This document shows positions 1-5,949 of a DNA stretch of 14,566 nucleotides, one piece after another (the stretch's first letter is position 1; each line of letters opens with the position of its first letter). Under the pieces are notes generated by a model. The model had not been told where the DNA came from. It searched no databases and saw only the letters and a program-made list of their open reading frames with translations. Position numbers and translations under genes: made by a program. Source of the DNA: Euryarchaeota archaeon UBA52 (GTDB lineage: Archaea; Thermoplasmatota; Poseidoniia; Poseidoniales; Thalassarchaeaceae); assembly GCA_002505455.1 (NCBI GenBank), contig DAVB01000049.1:1-14566 (forward strand), in the 5' to 3' direction.

Positions 1-126
1 GCATAGCTACTCTGCCACTCGTGCAGCATGTGCGCCACCCTAGATTCCGATTTCAACACTTCCCGAACCGGAAATCAAGCATCTTCATGAGAATACCTTC
101 ATGGACGCCAAGCACAGCCACTAGTT
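1..126. other. Left-edge intergenic region, possible divergent gene start
   Basis: This stretch precedes the aminotransferase and holds no gene I can support firmly. On the minus strand an open frame runs off the left edge. It could begin at a GTG whose first base is at 59 (reading VLKSESRVAHMLHEWQSSYA) or at the ATG at 29, so a divergent gene may start here, but 20 residues are too few to identify it. On the plus strand an ATG at 101 opens only a seven-codon ORF (MDAKHSH) that ends just before the aminotransferase start. I found no tRNA-like fold and no convincing SD. An A/T-rich stretch (GAGAATAC, about 89-96) is a weak promoter candidate for the gene at 127. Confidence 0.3.
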
Positions 127-1266
127 ATGCCGCGCACCGCATCTAGATTCGAAGGCCTCGGCGTGGGATTCGCACCATACCTGCAACCCCCTCCTGCGGG
201 CGTAGTGAGGTGGACGGTGGGAGAGCCCGGATTCCCAACGCCCCAGCCGATAATAGAAGCAGCCATACAAGGGTTGGAGGCCGGCCAGACGAAGTATACC
301 AGAGGCCAAGGATCACCCGAATTATGCGAAGCCGTTGCCAAGCACCTCATGAGAACCAGTGGCATAGTGACTTCTGGTGAGAATGTAATCATCACCCCCG
401 GAGCCAAGCAAGCTCTACTGTATGCGTATATGATCACACTCAACCAGGGAGACGAGGCGATCCTCCTCTCACCATCTTGGGCCTCTTACGAGCCAATGAT
501 ATCCCTCATAGGCGCCGTTCCGATAAACGTCCCAGTTCATAGGACCAATTTTCATCCTGATATGAGCGCCATACGATCTGCGATAACCGAACGAACACGG
601 GCCATCATGATCAACTCACCTTGCAACCCGACCGGAGCCGTCTACTCTGGAGAAGAGATCGCTGAGATTGTCGATATCGCAGTAGAAAATGATCTGTGGA
701 TCATTTCAGATGAAATATATTCCAGACTCATATGGAACGGTGTCGAACACACCTCCCCAGCCACAATAGAGGGGGGCGCCGAACGAACGATCGTAATCAG
801 CGGATGGTCAAAGACGTGGGCAATGACGGGGATGCGTGTCGGATTCTTGACCGGACCAAATTCTGTAGTCAAAGCCGCTTTGAAATGCCAGGCCAATTCT
901 GCATCACATATTCCCACATTTATGATGGAGGCTGCTAGAGTCGCGTTGGATTGCGATGAAGATGTTGAGGATTTTTCCAAGGCATATAGGAAAAGAAGAG
1001 ACTTGATGATTAACGGCTTGTCAGATATACCTGGATTGAGAATAGTAGATCCAGAGGGAGCATTCTACCTTTTCGTAGACGTCACCGGAACTGGGATGTC
1101 AGACATAGAATTCGCAGACGGCGCGCTTGAGGCAGGTGTACAACTAATTCCAGCATCACTCATCACCGGGGGAGAAGGATTCGTGAGGATGTCTTACGCA
1201 TCACCTGAAGCCGATATCAAAGAAGGAATAAGTAGAATCAGGGGTTGGCTTTTGGATGACGTCTAA
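127..1266 (+). CDS. Class I/II pyridoxal-phosphate aminotransferase (aspartate aminotransferase-like)
   Basis: A 379-residue PLP-dependent fold-type I aminotransferase, predicted to move an amino group between an amino acid (aspartate, aromatic or similar) and a 2-oxo acid in the cytoplasm. Visible motifs in order: substrate-end GEPGFPTP (32-39), KYTRGQGSPELCEAV (56-70), W118 stacking on the cofactor, NPTG with N167, SDEIY with D195 and Y198, the Schiff-base lysine K229 in SGWSKTWAMTGMRVG, and the carboxylate-binding R354 in FVRMSY. Length and motif order fit the archaeal/bacterial subgroup Ib/Ig aspartate aminotransferases, but substrate cannot be read from the sequence. ATG 127 is the first ATG in a frame closed by TGA at 88-90. 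There is no SD, consistent with a leaderless first gene. The 3' end overlaps the NUDIX start by 11 bases, so the two are probably co-transcribed with the SpeD/DHS genes downstream. Confidence 0.93.
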   Translation: MPRTASRFEGLGVGFAPYLQPPPAGVVRWTVGEPGFPTPQPIIEAAIQGLEAGQTKYTRGQGSPELCEAVAKHLMRTSGIVTSGENVIITPGAKQALLYAYMITLNQGDEAILLSPSWASYEPMISLIGAVPINVPVHRTNFHPDMSAIRSAITERTRAIMINSPCNPTGAVYSGEEIAEIVDIAVENDLWIISDEIYSRLIWNGVEHTSPATIEGGAERTIVISGWSKTWAMTGMRVGFLTGPNSVVKAALKCQANSASHIPTFMMEAARVALDCDEDVEDFSKAYRKRRDLMINGLSDIPGLRIVDPEGAFYLFVDVTGTGMSDIEFADGALEAGVQLIPASLITGGEGFVRMSYASPEADIKEGISRIRGWLLDDV

Positions 1267-1768
1267 ACAGCCAACAACCGTTTTCAGAGCCCATTCCATA
1301 CCTTGTGATCTGGGTGTAGCTGCGTGCGTGGTAATCGATGACAAGATCCTTCTCGTAAAGGAGGCCGTAGGCAAACACGCAGGCCGATGGGGAACCCCCA
1401 AAGGATACGCAAACTCGGATGAACATCCCATGCAATCGGCCCTCAGAGAATTGAAAGAGGAATGCGGGTTAGATGGCGCCATCAAAGGGATAATCGCCGT
1501 GCGTGAGACAATTAGATCGGACATCCCAGCACTCTTCATTGCATATTCGATTCACTCGGAAACGACTGACGTAACTATAGATCATGAAGAAATATCAGAT
1601 TTTGGGTGGTTTGACATAACTGAAATAGAGTCTGTTAACTTCATCAGCAAGACAATGAAATCAATTGTAAAATGTGCCTTGATGAACACTCCGCATATGC
1701 TCTGTTTAGATGGGTCTGAGGAAGCGAAATCACCATATTATTTACATGTTCAAAACAGCGATTTTTAG
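1256..1768 (+). CDS. NUDIX hydrolase
   Basis: A 170-residue NUDIX-fold pyrophosphohydrolase. The Nudix box (G-x5-E-x7-REUxEExGU) is intact at residues 50-72: G50, E56, R64-E65-L66, E68-E69, G71-L72. These residues place the catalytic divalent metals. Around it are the usual first strand (VAACVVIDDKILLVKE, 21-36), a GRWGTPKG lead-in and the late W118 in DFGWFDITEIE. The family cleaves nucleoside diphosphates linked to another moiety (damaged NTPs, NDP-sugars, NADH, Ap4A, mRNA caps); nothing here fixes the substrate. The start overlaps the last 11 bases of the aminotransferase (ATG inside its final codons), which implies translational coupling. The C-terminal 25 residues after the domain are not recognised. 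It stops 21 bases before speD. Confidence 0.93.
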   Translation: MTSKQPTTVFRAHSIPCDLGVAACVVIDDKILLVKEAVGKHAGRWGTPKGYANSDEHPMQSALRELKEECGLDGAIKGIIAVRETIRSDIPALFIAYSIHSETTDVTIDHEEISDFGWFDITEIESVNFISKTMKSIVKCALMNTPHMLCLDGSEEAKSPYYLHVQNSDF

Positions 1769-1789
1769 GGTGAAAATAGAGGTTTTCAG

Positions 1790-2209
1790 ATGAATGAGGC
1801 GCACGGTAAGCATGTGTATGTGGACTATGTGGGATTCCAACCAAATCAAAGATCCCAAGATGGTCGATGGATCCTTAAGATCCTTCAGAATGCTGTGAAT
1901 AAGTGTGGAATAAGAGAGGTCCATTCACATGTGGAGATTTTTGATGGGAAACACTCCCCCCCTGGTTTCGCTGCAGTCGTACTAATCGACGAAAGTCACG
2001 TCTCAGCGCACTGCTATTCAGATCGTGGCTGGCTCGCGATAGACGCTTTCACATGCGGTGGACACGATCCTGAGAATATTGTCGATATCATTCATGAACA
2101 TCTAGTTTCTTCTAGCCCAAATATCATTCAAATGAGAAGAGATACGGTAAACCGATTCTTACACACGCGGGGAATTGGTACAGATGAGGACAGAGATTCA
2201 AATCAATGA
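1790..2209 (+). CDS. speD: S-adenosylmethionine decarboxylase family proenzyme (SpeD-type, pyruvoyl-dependent)
   Basis: A 139-residue member of the small prokaryotic AdoMetDC family. These proenzymes cleave themselves at a Glu-Ser bond to make a beta chain and an alpha chain capped by a pyruvoyl cofactor. The cleavage pair E68-S69 lies in LIDESHVSAH, with proton donor/processing H74 five residues on and C89 in DAFTCGG; this is the same spacing as Ser63/His68/Cys83 of the Thermotoga enzyme. Known relatives decarboxylate AdoMet for spermidine synthesis, but some archaeal members became arginine decarboxylases and other branches have changed specificity, so the product (dcAdoMet or agmatine) is not settled. 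A clear SD (GAGGT at 1779-1783, six-base spacer) fixes ATG 1790. It is followed nine bases later by a deoxyhypusine-synthase-family gene that would use a polyamine, a sensible functional pair. Confidence 0.88.
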   Translation: MNEAHGKHVYVDYVGFQPNQRSQDGRWILKILQNAVNKCGIREVHSHVEIFDGKHSPPGFAAVVLIDESHVSAHCYSDRGWLAIDAFTCGGHDPENIVDIIHEHLVSSSPNIIQMRRDTVNRFLHTRGIGTDEDRDSNQ

Positions 2210-2218
2210 GGGCTTCAT

Positions 2219-3172
2219 ATGTCTGTAAGAGATTTCATTCACAAGAACTACAGGCATTTCAATGCCGGTGAGTTGGCTGATTGCGTTGAGTCAATTAGAA
2301 CATTCCTTGACAACGATGGCAGATTGATGATCACCCTTGCAGGTGCGATGTCCACTGCGGAGATAGGGAAAACACTGGCCCCTGCTATACGTTCGCAGAA
2401 GATCCACGCGATATGCTGTACCGGCGCAAATCTCGAGGAAGATCTGTTTAATCTTGTAGCAATGTCTGATTATGAGAGAATACCCAATTGGAGGTATTTC
2501 TCGGCCTCGGATGACTCGGACCTTCACGAAAGAGGATTGAACCGTGTTACAGATGTCGCGATTCCTGAAGAAGAGGCCATAAGGTACGTCGAAAAACAAC
2601 TACTGGAACTTTGGAAGGATGCTGAAGCAGCCGGCGATCGTAGATTCCCGCACGAATATCTCTACGATCTTCTTCTCCATGGTGATCTCGATCTCGATGG
2701 CGATCCTAACAACTCATGGCTGATGGCCGCTGCTGACGCGAATCTTCCGATATTCACTCCTGGTTGGGAAGACTCCACCCTCGGCAATATTCTTGTCGCT
2801 AGGGTCATCGATCTCACGCTGTCAACTCAGGATATTGTCTTGAGCGGCCTCCATGCGATGCAGGCATTGGCCGATTGGTATCGTGAAGACAACTCTCCAA
2901 CAGGACTACTTCAAGTGGGGGGAGGCATATCAGGAGACTTCCCTATCTGCGTTGTCCCGATGCTAAGACAAGACGTCGGCATCGACGTAAATCTCTGGTC
3001 ATGGTTCGCCCAGATAACCGAGGCAAGACCATCATACGGAGGGTATTCCGGAGCCCCTCCAAACGAAAAAATCAGCTGGGGGAAGTTGAGCGTGGACACC
3101 CCCACATTTGTTATCGAGTCCGATGCAACCATTGTCCTCCCTCTGATACTCGAAGCGATTGTCGAGGATTAA
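2219..3172 (+). CDS. Deoxyhypusine synthase family protein (bacterial DHS-like subtype)
   Basis: A 317-residue NAD-dependent enzyme of the deoxyhypusine synthase fold. Canonical members move the aminobutyl group of spermidine onto a lysine of (a)IF5A; DHS-like members make homospermidine or other polyamines. Seen here: LAGAMSTAEIG (40-50) and CTGANLEED (67-75) of the NAD site, PGWEDSTLGN (181-190), VGGGISGDFPICV (233-245) and the catalytic K289 in NEKISWGKL (282-290). From memory of the family, the closest likeness is the roughly 320-residue DHS-like proteins of Bacteroidetes and other bacteria (CTGANLEED, GGGIAGDFPICVVPM, YSGAVPNEKITWGKL). The KHHxxNA active-site segment of canonical eukaryotic/archaeal DHS is replaced. 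It may therefore modify aIF5A, act as a homospermidine synthase, or do both. SD GAGGG at 2208-2212 overlaps the speD stop. Last gene of its operon; its end faces enolase with a seven-base gap. Confidence 0.87.
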   Translation: MSVRDFIHKNYRHFNAGELADCVESIRTFLDNDGRLMITLAGAMSTAEIGKTLAPAIRSQKIHAICCTGANLEEDLFNLVAMSDYERIPNWRYFSASDDSDLHERGLNRVTDVAIPEEEAIRYVEKQLLELWKDAEAAGDRRFPHEYLYDLLLHGDLDLDGDPNNSWLMAAADANLPIFTPGWEDSTLGNILVARVIDLTLSTQDIVLSGLHAMQALADWYREDNSPTGLLQVGGGISGDFPICVVPMLRQDVGIDVNLWSWFAQITEARPSYGGYSGAPPNEKISWGKLSVDTPTFVIESDATIVLPLILEAIVED

Positions 3173-3179
3173 ATCGAGC

Positions 3180-4430
3180 TCAAGCACCCTTGGCATAGGG
3201 GAGTCCCGATTCAGAAATTCTGAGAAGTTGGTTGTATTTTGATGTACGATCAGATCGCGCCGGTGCCCCTGTTTTGATCCACCCGCATCCAGTACCAACG
3301 GCTATGTCCGCGATCGTGTCATCTGAGGTCTCACCCGAGCGATGGGAAACGACACAGTCGAACCCTGCAGTATTTGCAATTCGCATCACTTCCAGAGTTT
3401 CAGTTACTGTCCCTATCTGATTCGGCTTGATCAATATTGAGTTTGAGGCCGCCTCTTCAATTCCTCTCTGTAACCTCGACGGATTGGTGACATAGAGATC
3501 ATCGCCTATCACCTTGATGTCGTGTCCCCTTTCAGTGAAAGATACCCAAGATTCCCAATCATCCTCGTCAAATGGGTCCTCAATTGACACAATAGGGTAT
3601 TTTTCTATCCATGACGAGTAAATGTCAGATAGCTCCGATCCATCAATCTCCTTACCATCGAATGAATACCTATTCAGAGAACAGAACTCAGAAGCTGCTA
3701 CATCCAACGCGATACCTATCTGTGTCTCTGAAGAGTAACCAGCTTTCTCAATGGCCTCAACTAGGAGTTTCAACCCGTCCTCATTTTTCTGAAGGGATGG
3801 TGCGAAACCCCCCTCGTCTCCAATCCCTCCTAGAAGCCCCTTTTCTTCGAGAGATTTCTTTAGAGCATGATATGTTTCTGTTCCTGCACGAAGAGCCGAA
3901 TCAAAATTAGAGAATCCATACGGAACGACCATGAATTCCTGCACATCAACATTGGTCGAGGCATGGGCGCCACCATTCAGGATGTTCATCAGAGGCACTG
4001 GTAAAATGGGATCTGGCCAGGTGCCCGGAAGGTTTTGCCAAAGAGGCACATCTCTTACCAAAGAGGATGCTCTGAATGCTGCCATCGAACAGCCAAGAAT
4101 TGCATTGGCCCCCATGATCGATTTATTCCCCGAGCCATCTGCCTCAATCAGTAACTTGTCAATAGACCCTTGATCTGAAACATCACTGCCGACAAGGATT
4201 TCTCTGAGTACTGTATTCACATTTTTCACTGCTTTTTCGACACCTGAGCCATGCCACAAATCACCCCCATCTCTCAATTCAACAGCTTCATATGAACCGG
4301 TACTGGCACCTGATGGAACGGCCGCTCTCGATGCGAATAAGCCATCTACAAAACAATCCACTTCCACCGTCGGACGCCCTCGGGAGTCGAGAATAGATCG
4401 GGCATGGATGTCCGTAATCAGTCCCTTCAC
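3180..4430 (-). CDS. eno: Enolase (2-phosphoglycerate dehydratase)
   Basis: A 416-residue cytoplasmic enolase, interconverting 2-phosphoglycerate and phosphoenolpyruvate in glycolysis/gluconeogenesis. All key residues are visible: substrate-loop AVPSGASTG (37-45), H156 in NGGAHAS, E165 in QEFM, general acid E206 in GDEGGFAP, Mg ligands D243 (ALDVAASEF), E284 (SIEDP) and the Asp pair 310-311 in GDDLYVTN, catalytic base K335 in LIKPNQIGT, SHRSGET (362-368) and K386 in IKTGAPARS. Length is near the usual 420-430. The start is GTG at 4430, the only start in frame that keeps the conserved N-terminal ITDIHARSILDSRG; no SD precedes it, so it may have its own leaderless-type promoter in the 69-base gap after the methyltransferase. 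In many euryarchaea eno sits beside ribosomal-protein and RNA-polymerase genes; here it does not. Confidence 0.97.
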   Translation of the reverse strand: MKGLITDIHARSILDSRGRPTVEVDCFVDGLFASRAAVPSGASTGSYEAVELRDGGDLWHGSGVEKAVKNVNTVLREILVGSDVSDQGSIDKLLIEADGSGNKSIMGANAILGCSMAAFRASSLVRDVPLWQNLPGTWPDPILPVPLMNILNGGAHASTNVDVQEFMVVPYGFSNFDSALRAGTETYHALKKSLEEKGLLGGIGDEGGFAPSLQKNEDGLKLLVEAIEKAGYSSETQIGIALDVAASEFCSLNRYSFDGKEIDGSELSDIYSSWIEKYPIVSIEDPFDEDDWESWVSFTERGHDIKVIGDDLYVTNPSRLQRGIEEAASNSILIKPNQIGTVTETLEVMRIANTAGFDCVVSHRSGETSDDTIADIAVGTGCGWIKTGAPARSDRTSKYNQLLRISESGLPYAKGA

Positions 4431-4499
4431 GCCATTCGGTCGGGGTGTAATGCTGTGAAGATTCCTAAAGCGGAGACACCAGTAAGGCCGACCTTCTAA
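4431..4499. other. Gap between methyltransferase stop and enolase start
   Basis: These 69 bases lie upstream of enolase on the minus strand. No SD precedes the enolase GTG. On the minus strand the stretch around 4460-4467 reads TTTAGGAA, about 30-37 bases before the GTG, which is only a weak TATA candidate. Enolase may be read through from the upstream methyltransferase or have its own promoter here. Confidence 0.3.
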
Positions 4500-5372
4500 T
4501 CATCGGATCTTCATTCGCGCGCTCTCTGAACCGCGGCCTGAGCCGATATTGACATCTATTTTCTTCATCATATGTCTGTGATACGTCATTGAACCGTTCA
4601 CGAACCCTTCGTAGACCGGAGTCCCCTTGACCCCTGCGAAAGTTTCGATACTTTTTCTTATGGACTTGGGAACTTGTTTGGCTATCTGTTCGATCTTCGC
4701 CTCATTAACCTCATCGAGTGCCCTTAGGACCTCATCGACTACGATTGCAGACTCGACAATCTCAAATCCCCGTGATTCGAACATCTCGGGAAGAAGAGAC
4801 ATGGTTTCAGCATCACGAAGATCCGTCCAGCAGAACGTACCTCCTTTCCGAAGCACTCTGTGAACCTGCTCAATGAAAGCACCCATATCTCCGTAACAGT
4901 GCGAAGACTCGACATTGTAAACCAAGTCGAATGACCCATCGTTGAATGGAAGATTCTCTGCGTTTCCCTCCACGAAGCTCAGATTATCTTGATCGGCATA
5001 CCACTCTCTACACAAATTTACTGCTTCAGATGAAAAATCGACACCAACAACGCTCTTAGGCGCTAATGATCTAGCAACCCAACTCGCCCCCCCGCCTCGT
5101 CCAGATCCCACTTCGAGGACATCTCGACCTTCAACTTCAGCACCTCTGAGATTCATGGAATAGAGCTGGATAAACAGCCGATTGACCTCGTCCGACGGAT
5201 CAAGATCCGGTCCGTTACCATCCTCAAAACCATAATTCATGAACCGAAAACGCGAATCGTTGTTTTTCTTAGCCATTTTTTGATACCACCATCTCCACAT
5301 CCTATTCTGGATGCGAGCAGGAGACAGCCGCAATAGAGTGACGAATATCCTCGCCGGTAAGCCCATCTTCAA
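4500..5372 (-). CDS. Class I SAM-dependent methyltransferase (phthiotriol/sterol methyltransferase-like)
   Basis: A 290-residue Rossmann-fold methyltransferase. Motif I DVLEVGSGRGGG is at 84-95, the acidic end of strand 2 at VGVDFS (109-114), motif II around GNAENLPFNDGSFDLV (136-151), then NVESSHCY (153-160) and the post-motif HRVLRKGGTF (171-180). An N-terminal FMNYGFED (44-51) precedes the fold. FMNYG plus VLEVGSGRGGG plus NVESSHCY is the pattern I associate with phthiotriol/phenolphthiotriol-type and sterol C-24-like methyltransferases, so a lipid or polyketide-like acceptor is possible, but the substrate is unknown. The basic, Trp-rich N-terminus (RMWRWWYQK) could touch membrane. TTG at 5372 is chosen because SD AAGGAG lies ten bases upstream, inside the last codons of the redoxin gene; ATG at 5366 is an alternative. 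The gap to the redoxin gene is only seven bases. Confidence 0.88.
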   Translation of the reverse strand: MKMGLPARIFVTLLRLSPARIQNRMWRWWYQKMAKKNNDSRFRFMNYGFEDGNGPDLDPSDEVNRLFIQLYSMNLRGAEVEGRDVLEVGSGRGGGASWVARSLAPKSVVGVDFSSEAVNLCREWYADQDNLSFVEGNAENLPFNDGSFDLVYNVESSHCYGDMGAFIEQVHRVLRKGGTFCWTDLRDAETMSLLPEMFESRGFEIVESAIVVDEVLRALDEVNEAKIEQIAKQVPKSIRKSIETFAGVKGTPVYEGFVNGSMTYHRHMMKKIDVNIGSGRGSESARMKIR

Positions 5373-5379
5373 GTCTTAT

Positions 5380-5934
5380 CTACTCCTTCCATTTTACCGA
5401 GCATCCGATACTTTCAGTCCGCTTATTTGTAACTGCCTTGCCCTCAAGAAATTCTTCGACAGCATCCATCAAATCAGCAGTAGTCGAAGATGAAGGGTCT
5501 CTTGGAGAGTCATCTAGACGTCCCCTGTATACGATCTCTCTTGAATTTGATATTAAATAGAATTCTGGGGTCCTTTCTGCCCCGTAGGCCATTGCAACAT
5601 CTTGAGTCGAATCGTGAAGATATGGGTATGTCATACCTTCTGAGGCACGCTTAACCATATGCTCCCAGTCGTCCGAAACATATCTCACCGGATCATTCGA
5701 ATTGATCCCAACGAATCCGAGACCGGATTTCGCAGCAAAGGCTGCCACGCTCTCAATCCGCGCTTCCGAGGCGACGACATACGGGCAATGATTGCACGTG
5801 AACATCACAATGCCGCCAGCACCCTTTAGCACGCTCTCAAGATCAATCTCGGTTTCACCTACCGAGGCATTGGCATTTGGCAATCTGAATATGGGTGCGA
5901 GGGCCCCCGGCTCGGTCCCGTGGTTAGGCGACAT
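5380..5934 (-). CDS. Thioredoxin-like/redoxin family protein with CxxC motif
   Basis: A 184-residue thioredoxin-fold protein of the family with the sequence CNHCPY. The redox pair C47-x-x-C50 sits after strand GIVMFT, the cis-proline P123 lies in RTPEFYL, and a third conserved cysteine C178 is in the C-terminal SIGCSVKWK, which is characteristic of this family. It is predicted to act as a disulfide reductase or peroxidase-like enzyme in the cytoplasm; there is no signal peptide. The start is ATG 5934, 15 bases after the TPR gene stop, with only a weak AGGTGA well upstream. It is co-directional with the TPR gene before it and the methyltransferase after it, whose SD lies in this gene's final codons. 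The exact partner is unknown. Confidence 0.88.
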   Translation of the reverse strand: MSPNHGTEPGALAPIFRLPNANASVGETEIDLESVLKGAGGIVMFTCNHCPYVVASEARIESVAAFAAKSGLGFVGINSNDPVRYVSDDWEHMVKRASEGMTYPYLHDSTQDVAMAYGAERTPEFYLISNSREIVYRGRLDDSPRDPSSSTTADLMDAVEEFLEGKAVTNKRTESIGCSVKWKE

Positions 5935-5949
5935 GGCACATGCTATGAT

